Position numbers and translations under genes: made by a program | Shown: positions 59,689 to 64,000 of the stretch, one piece after another | Numbering within the stretch: position 1 is the stretch's first letter | Layout of the letters: each line of letters opens with the position of its first letter | The notes under the pieces: generated by a model | Seen by the model: the letters and a program-made list of their open reading frames with translations, nothing else | What the model was told of the DNA's origin: nothing | Database searches by the model: none | Assembly: GCF_002754475.1 (NCBI RefSeq) | Contig: NZ_PEFL01000001.1 | Span: 930,001-994,000, forward strand | Source of the DNA: Comamonas sp. 26 | GTDB taxonomy: Bacteria; Pseudomonadota; Gammaproteobacteria; Burkholderiales; Burkholderiaceae_C | Length of the DNA stretch: 64,000 nt | Direction of reading: 5' to 3'

Positions 59689-60555
59689 CTATTTATGAGC
59701 ATCTGAGCCCGCTTTTTGCAGAATGCTTTGCTCCATATTGAGCAGCGAAGCCTCGATGGCCGCGGCTGTGGCCTGTGGGCGCTCCATGGGGAAGAGGTGA
59801 CCGCCGTCCAGCATCATGATGCGTCCGCGTGTCATGCGCTGCGTCATCTCCATGCCGACCTGGCGCATTTCTACCGATGAACGCCCGCCGATAAAGGACA
59901 CGGGGCAGCGCAGCGGGTTGCGCCTGAGCTGGTGGTTGAGATTGCTGGGCAGGGTGTTGTAGATGGCGGTTTCCACCTCGCGGGTGAACAGCAGGCTACG
60001 CTTGCCCTGATCGTCGTCCTGCAGGCCATGCTCCACATAGTCTTGCAGCACCTGTGGGTGCCACTGAGCAAAGGCTTTTTTGCTGCGAAAGTACTCCAGC
60101 GCCTCGGCATTGCTGGCCCAGGTGTTGCGCCTGCGCTGGCTGATTTTTCCCGGCGAGACCGAGGCCACAATCTGCGTCTGCTTGGCAATGCCGACAGCAT
60201 TGGCCTTCCAGCCGCCAAGCAGGGGCGAGTCAATCAGCAGTACGCCGCGCGCCAGATCGGGTCGTTTGGTGGCCGCCTGAAAGCTCAGAATGCCGCCCAG
60301 CGAGTGGCCCACCAGATAGATGGGCTGGCCATGCTGCTGCACTTTTTGCTCGACAAATTCGATCAACTCATCCACCAGATGCGGCCAGTGATTGGTGACC
60401 GGGCGTGCCGGGTCATGGCCAAAGCGCTGCACGCCACTGGCGTCAATGCCGCGCTGGCGCAGCAGAGAAAATAGCAGGCGGTAGGTACCGAGAGGAAAGC
60501 TGTTGGCGTGCGCGAACACCACGGGCAGGGTATTCAAATCTCTGGCAGGAACCAT
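59689..60555 (-). CDS. Alpha/beta hydrolase
   Basis: A 288-residue protein from ATG 60555 (MVPARDLNTLPVVFAHANSFP). A start at 60639 (MNAPKG) would run through the terminator of the upstream gene and is less likely. The nucleophile elbow is GHSLGG (near residue 85), the oxyanion motif HANS precedes, and a C-terminal GGHLFPMERP carries the catalytic His. The Asp is probably in the PVSFIGGRSS segment. Substrate unknown; could be an esterase or lactonase. Family A/palindrome DNA abuts the stop. Confidence 0.87.
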   Translation of the reverse strand: MVPARDLNTLPVVFAHANSFPLGTYRLLFSLLRQRGIDASGVQRFGHDPARPVTNHWPHLVDELIEFVEQKVQQHGQPIYLVGHSLGGILSFQAATKRPDLARGVLLIDSPLLGGWKANAVGIAKQTQIVASVSPGKISQRRRNTWASNAEALEYFRSKKAFAQWHPQVLQDYVEHGLQDDDQGKRSLLFTREVETAIYNTLPSNLNHQLRRNPLRCPVSFIGGRSSVEMRQVGMEMTQRMTRGRIMMLDGGHLFPMERPQATAAAIEASLLNMEQSILQKAGSDAHK

Positions 60556-60612
60556 GGTGTGAGAGCTGTGGGGCACAGAATAATGAATCGGGCGGCGGGT
60601 GCGCCTGTCATG

Positions 60613-60636
60613 AAAAAACGCACCCTTAGGTGCGTT
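60613..60636 (-). terminator. Terminator after the Anbu gene
   Basis: AACGCACC-TAA-GGGTGCGTTTTTT on the minus strand, 5 bp after the Anbu stop (60641). It overlaps the alternative start of the hydrolase. Confidence 0.88.
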
Positions 60637-60640
60637 CATC

Positions 60641-61624
60641 TTATCGGTTAGAGAGCGATGCTTGCCGCTGCAGCCTGGCCTGCTCCTCGCTGGTCTGCAT
60701 GCGCTGGTATTCGGTGGCGGTGCTGAGGCCTGCCTGCGCGGGAACAGGCGGCTGGCGCAGTGCTGCGGGCGGGATACTGCCTGCACCATTGCCCAGTACG
60801 GACTTCATGGCAGTGGGTGTTCCCACCTTTACCAGCGGATGCGCACGCGGACTGTGAATGCGGATGGGGGAGTCCGTCTGGCCGCCATCCCAGGCCGGGT
60901 CGTCAATGCTGTCGAACACATTGCGCAGACGCTCGCCCCAGCTGTCGTGCAGCATGCGCAGATAGGGGTTGTCGGCGTCCAGGCAGACAATGCGGTCGGT
61001 GGCAAAACGGTTGTTTTCGTAGACGATCAAGTCCAGCGGAAGGCCCACCGAGAGGTTGGACTTGAGCGTGCTGTCCATGGACACCAGGGCGCATTTGGCG
61101 GCTTCATCCAGCGGGGTCTCTGAGGTGATGACACGGTCCAGCACGGGCTTGCCGTATTTGGATTCGCCGATCTGGAAGTAAGGCGTCTCACCCGTGGCTT
61201 CGATGAAGTTACCGGCCGAATAGACCTGAAACAGGCGCATCTGCTCACCCTGAATCTGGCCGCCAAAAATCATGGACACATTGAAGTCCACCCCTGCGCG
61301 CTGCAGGGCGGCGGCTTCGCGTTCATACACATGGCGCACGGCTGCGCCCAGTACGCGGGCAGCGTCGAACATGCTGCGTACATTCCAGATGGTGAGCATC
61401 TCGTCCGTGGTCGTGTCGTGCAGCTGAAAGCTTTCCAGCAGCTCGCGCACCGACTGGGTGATGGACAGATTGCCTGCAGACTGCAGCACCATAAAGCGTT
61501 CGCCCGGCTGCTCATAAAGCATGACCTTGCGGAAAGTGCTGATCTGGTCGAGCCCTGCATTGGTGCGGGAGTCGGACAGAAAGACGAGGCCTGCATTGAG
61601 TTTGAGGGCGACGCAATAGGTCAT
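60641..61624 (-). CDS. Anbu-type proteasome-like peptidase with long C-terminal tail
   Basis: A 327-residue protein in the HslV/20S-beta superfamily. It starts MTYCVALKLNAGLVFLSDSRTNAGLDQI, the hallmark of Anbu, where Thr2 becomes the N-terminal nucleophile after Met removal and SDSRTNAG is conserved. Core domain is about 245 residues; a Pro/Gln/Ser-rich 80-residue tail (from SPIRIHSPRAHP) is unusual. Anbu operons usually include an alpha-E protein, an ATP-grasp protein and a transglutaminase-like protease; none is near. A single gene with its own terminator. Proteolytic activity is inferred. Confidence 0.88.
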   Translation of the reverse strand: MTYCVALKLNAGLVFLSDSRTNAGLDQISTFRKVMLYEQPGERFMVLQSAGNLSITQSVRELLESFQLHDTTTDEMLTIWNVRSMFDAARVLGAAVRHVYEREAAALQRAGVDFNVSMIFGGQIQGEQMRLFQVYSAGNFIEATGETPYFQIGESKYGKPVLDRVITSETPLDEAAKCALVSMDSTLKSNLSVGLPLDLIVYENNRFATDRIVCLDADNPYLRMLHDSWGERLRNVFDSIDDPAWDGGQTDSPIRIHSPRAHPLVKVGTPTAMKSVLGNGAGSIPPAALRQPPVPAQAGLSTATEYQRMQTSEEQARLQRQASLSNR

Positions 61625-61887
61625 GACAGAAAGCGGTACGGTAAAGATTTGAAGTGTAGTGGTGAGGCGCTCGCCTGGGGCTCGTCAGCGCAAGGCCGAG
61701 CCAGCGCCAGCCGTATGAAAACCACTGCGGGATTTTAAAAGAGAGTCGTCACAGTTGCAGCGCGCCCGGGCATTGCTGCCACATAGCAAGTGCTAACGAG
61801 GGCAAAACTGTTGCCCGTCCGGGATGAGGTCGCACTGCTGTTGAACATGAGAGAATTCCGCGCCTTTTAATTACATTTACTTTCATT

Positions 61888-63234
61888 TTGACGATTTTGC
61901 TGAGCGTATTACGCAACCTTTCCATTCGCTACAAGCTGATGTCCGGCATGCTGGCCTGCCTGCTGCTCTTTGTCGCGATCGCCACGGCTCTGGGTTTCTT
62001 TCTGACGGGTGCCAACCTGCGTGAACGGGTGGTGACTCTGGAGTTGCCGGCCGTGGTGGGTGAAATCCGCAACGACATATTGCGCCAGATCGCTACGCCC
62101 CTGGCCATTGCCAAAACCACGGCCAGCAACAGCTTTTTGCTGGACTGGGAGGCTGCAATCAGCCTGCCGAGAGGGGTGCCGCCTGGGTGAAGTACGCCAG
62201 CTCCGTCAAGAAGCAAGCGGGTGCCGAGACCGTGCTCTGGGTGTCGGGCAGCACGCAGAAATATCTGACGAACGAAGGGCTTGGACGCATGCTCTCGTCC
62301 AAGGGGCAGGGTGAGCAATGGTTCTATGATTTTCTGGAGAAGGGTACTAGCCAGATGCTGGCCATCGATAAAGACGCCATCTCCAGCCAATACATGATGT
62401 TTATCAACATCCGCTTCGATGCGGGTGACAAGCGCCAGGGCATTGCTGGTTTGGGCCTGTCCGTGGATCCGCTGGCTCAGACCGTGCGCTCATACAAGGT
62501 GGGAGAGTCCGGCAGCGTGTTTCTGGTGCGCGGCAACGGCAGCATTCTGATGCACCGGGACTCGGCTCTGGCTGATGGTGCCCACTGGCTCAAGGATTTA
62601 CCCGGATTTTCCGCATCTCTTAGCTCTGCCTTGCTGGACAAGAAGCCGTTCGTGCACTCTGTGTATGACACGGCAGAGGGACCGCACATCGTTGCTTCGT
62701 CTTATGTGCCCGAGCTGGACTTGTATGTGTTGGCAGAGCTGCCTGAAGCGCAGGTGCTCGGTGATTGACGGCATTGCATTTCAGATCAATATCCTGGCCT
62801 TGAATGCAGCCGTGGAAGCCGCGCGCGCTGGTGAGCAGGGGCGCGGCTTTGCCGTAGTGGCGGCGGAGGTGCGTAGCCTGGCCCAGCGCTCGGCCGAGGC
62901 AGCCAAGGAAGTGCGCCAGCTGATTACGGCATCGGTCGAGCAAGCCGATCAAGGCTCGCAGCTGGTGCAAAGCGCGGGTGTGACCATGCGCGAGCTGCTG
63001 CAGTCGGTGACCCAGGTCACTCACATCATTGGTGAGATCAGCCAGACCTCGTAAGCCCAGGGGCGCGGTATTACCGAGATCAATGAGTCATTGGCGGCGC
63101 TGGATGGTGCTACGCAGCAGAACTCGGCATTGGTCGAAGAATCGGCAGCAGCGGCTGCCAGCTTGCGCGAGCAGGCGGTCCGCCTGCTGGGCGAAGTTTC
63201 GGCCTTCAAGCTGGGCGAGTCGGCAAAGCATTAA
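61888..63234 (+). pseudogene. Methyl-accepting chemotaxis protein, multiply disrupted
   Basis: Three lesions are visible. The first frame (61888 to about 62189; TTG start uncertain) holds the N-terminal membrane helix (LSIRYKLMSGMLACLLLFVA). A 1-bp loss near 62155 shifts into a second frame that encodes the rest of the sensor domain (to [11 protein letters not shown], 62768). A deletion then removes HAMP and half of the signalling domain, with the third frame resuming at [27 protein letters not shown]. Finally TAA at 63052 replaces a likely Glu codon, after which TEINESLAALDGATQQNSALVEE continues to 63234. No functional receptor can be made. Confidence 0.9.
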
Positions 63235-63286
63235 CGGCTGCCCGATTGCACGGCCTGGCGGAGTTGAATCCTCCAGGCCGTTTCGC

Positions 63287-64000
63287 TTATGCCACGCTGA
63301 TGTTTTTGAGCTGGTACAGCGCTTCCAGCGCTTCGCGGGGGCTCAATACATCAGGATTGATAGCAGCAAGCGCTTGCTGCAATCGGCTGGGGGCGGAAAT
63401 ATCGTCTACCAGCTCGGGCGCATCAAACAGGTTGACCTGCATGTCGTTTTCACCGGCCTGCGACTCCAGAGCCTCCAGCGCATGGCGGGCGTGGTTGAGC
63501 ACGCCTGCGGGCATGCCCGCCAGTTTGGCGACCTGAATACCGTAGCTGCGGCTGGCGGGGCCGGCCTGAATCTCGTGCAGAAACACGATATCGCTGCCTG
63601 ATTCAGCTGCACCCACATGCACGTTGACGGCGGCTTTGGCCTTGGCGGGCAGCTCGGTCAGCTCAAAGTAGTGGGTCGCAAACAGCGTGAAGGCCTTGGT
63701 TTTGTCATGCAGCTGCGTGGCAATACCGCTGGCAAGCGCCAGACCGTCAAAGGTGCTGGTGCCACGGCCGATTTCATCCATCAGCACCAGTGAATGCGGT
63801 GTGGCCGAATGCAGAATCTGCGCGGCCTCGGTCATCTCCATCATGAAGGTGGACTGGGCATTGGCCAGATCATCGGCCGCGCCGATGCGGGTGTGGATGG
63901 CATCAATGGGGCCAAGGCGGCAGCTGGCAGCGGGTACATAGCTGCCCATGCTGGCCAGCAGCGTGATCAGGGCCACCTGGCGCATATAGGTCGATTTACC
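63287..64000 (-). CDS. mutS: DNA mismatch repair protein MutS, C-terminal part (5' end cut by window edge)
   Basis: The C-terminal 237 or so residues of MutS read in from the right edge. The Walker A Lys/Ser (GKSTYMRQ) is at the edge. The ABC ATPase follows: [14 protein letters not shown], the Walker [17 protein letters not shown], and [10 protein letters not shown]. The C-terminal tail has [13 protein letters not shown] and a helical dimerisation end. MutS binds mismatches and couples with MutL. The stop is 52 bp from the chemoreceptor pseudogene. Start not in window. Confidence 0.97.
   Translation of the reverse strand, partial: GKSTYMRQVALITLLASMGSYVPAASCRLGPIDAIHTRIGAADDLANAQSTFMMEMTEAAQILHSATPHSLVLMDEIGRGTSTFDGLALASGIATQLHDKTKAFTLFATHYFELTELPAKAKAAVNVHVGAAESGSDIVFLHEIQAGPASRSYGIQVAKLAGMPAGVLNHARHALEALESQAGENDMQVNLFDAPELVDDISAPSRLQQALAAINPDVLSPREALEALYQLKNISVA

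Overview
The window looks like chromosomal DNA of a Comamonadaceae betaproteobacterium, most likely Comamonas. The evidence is the gene content and order (hemC-hemD-hemX-hemY next to ppc, flhDC, TRAP transporters with Tat-like binding proteins, paired YceI proteins with a cytochrome b561), the GC-rich codon usage, and three dispersed intergenic repeat families typical of that group. The genus is inferred from sequence alone. Both ends cut genes: lrgB on the left and mutS on the right.

Region 1 (1-7.2 kb) is accessory. After an lrgAB pair and a 72-residue orphan protein comes a 5.35 kb segment bounded by a 44-bp perfect direct repeat. One copy lies in an intact tRNA-Leu(CAA) (7145-7229); the other is a 3' tRNA fragment at about 1801-1849. 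The segment carries a collagen-like lipoprotein divergent from a TPR-type family 2 glycosyltransferase, the C-terminal stub of a tyrosine recombinase fused to a broken umuC, an intact Cho-like GIY-YIG nuclease, and a umuD/S24 gene with a LexA box over its start. It reads as a decayed tRNA-targeted island that retained a putative glycosylated-collagen surface module and part of an SOS cassette.

Region 2 (7.2-24.7 kb) is mostly housekeeping: cysM, a NUDIX hydrolase, tusA, galU, valS, a VOC protein, two YceI proteins with cytochrome b561, the hemCDXY operon, ppc, and flhDC.

Region 3 (25-39.4 kb) holds a membrane diguanylate cyclase overlapping tail-to-tail with sseA, an EamA transporter, a Rieske oxygenase, the xseB-ispA-dxs isoprenoid operon, and a TRAP locus with two tandem DctP paralogs facing a dctQ-dctM operon whose dctM is frameshifted in a G7 run. 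An NTF2-like protein follows.

Region 4 (39.6-64 kb) begins with an MdtABC-type RND efflux operon plus outer-membrane channel, whose adaptor has an unusual C-terminal tail with two LTxxQ-like repeats. Next are small proteins, an isolated ABC ATPase, a LytS/LytR-type two-component system, and a Fur-regulated TonB receptor with a PepSY reductase-like protein. A PsiF protein, uppP, an alpha/beta hydrolase, an Anbu-type proteasome homolog, a chemoreceptor pseudogene with three lesions, and the 3' end of mutS complete the window.

Three repeat families (called A, B and C here) recur in intergenic DNA. B and C sit just after stop codons and look like 3'-UTR structures. One A copy lies inside the hemD reading frame.
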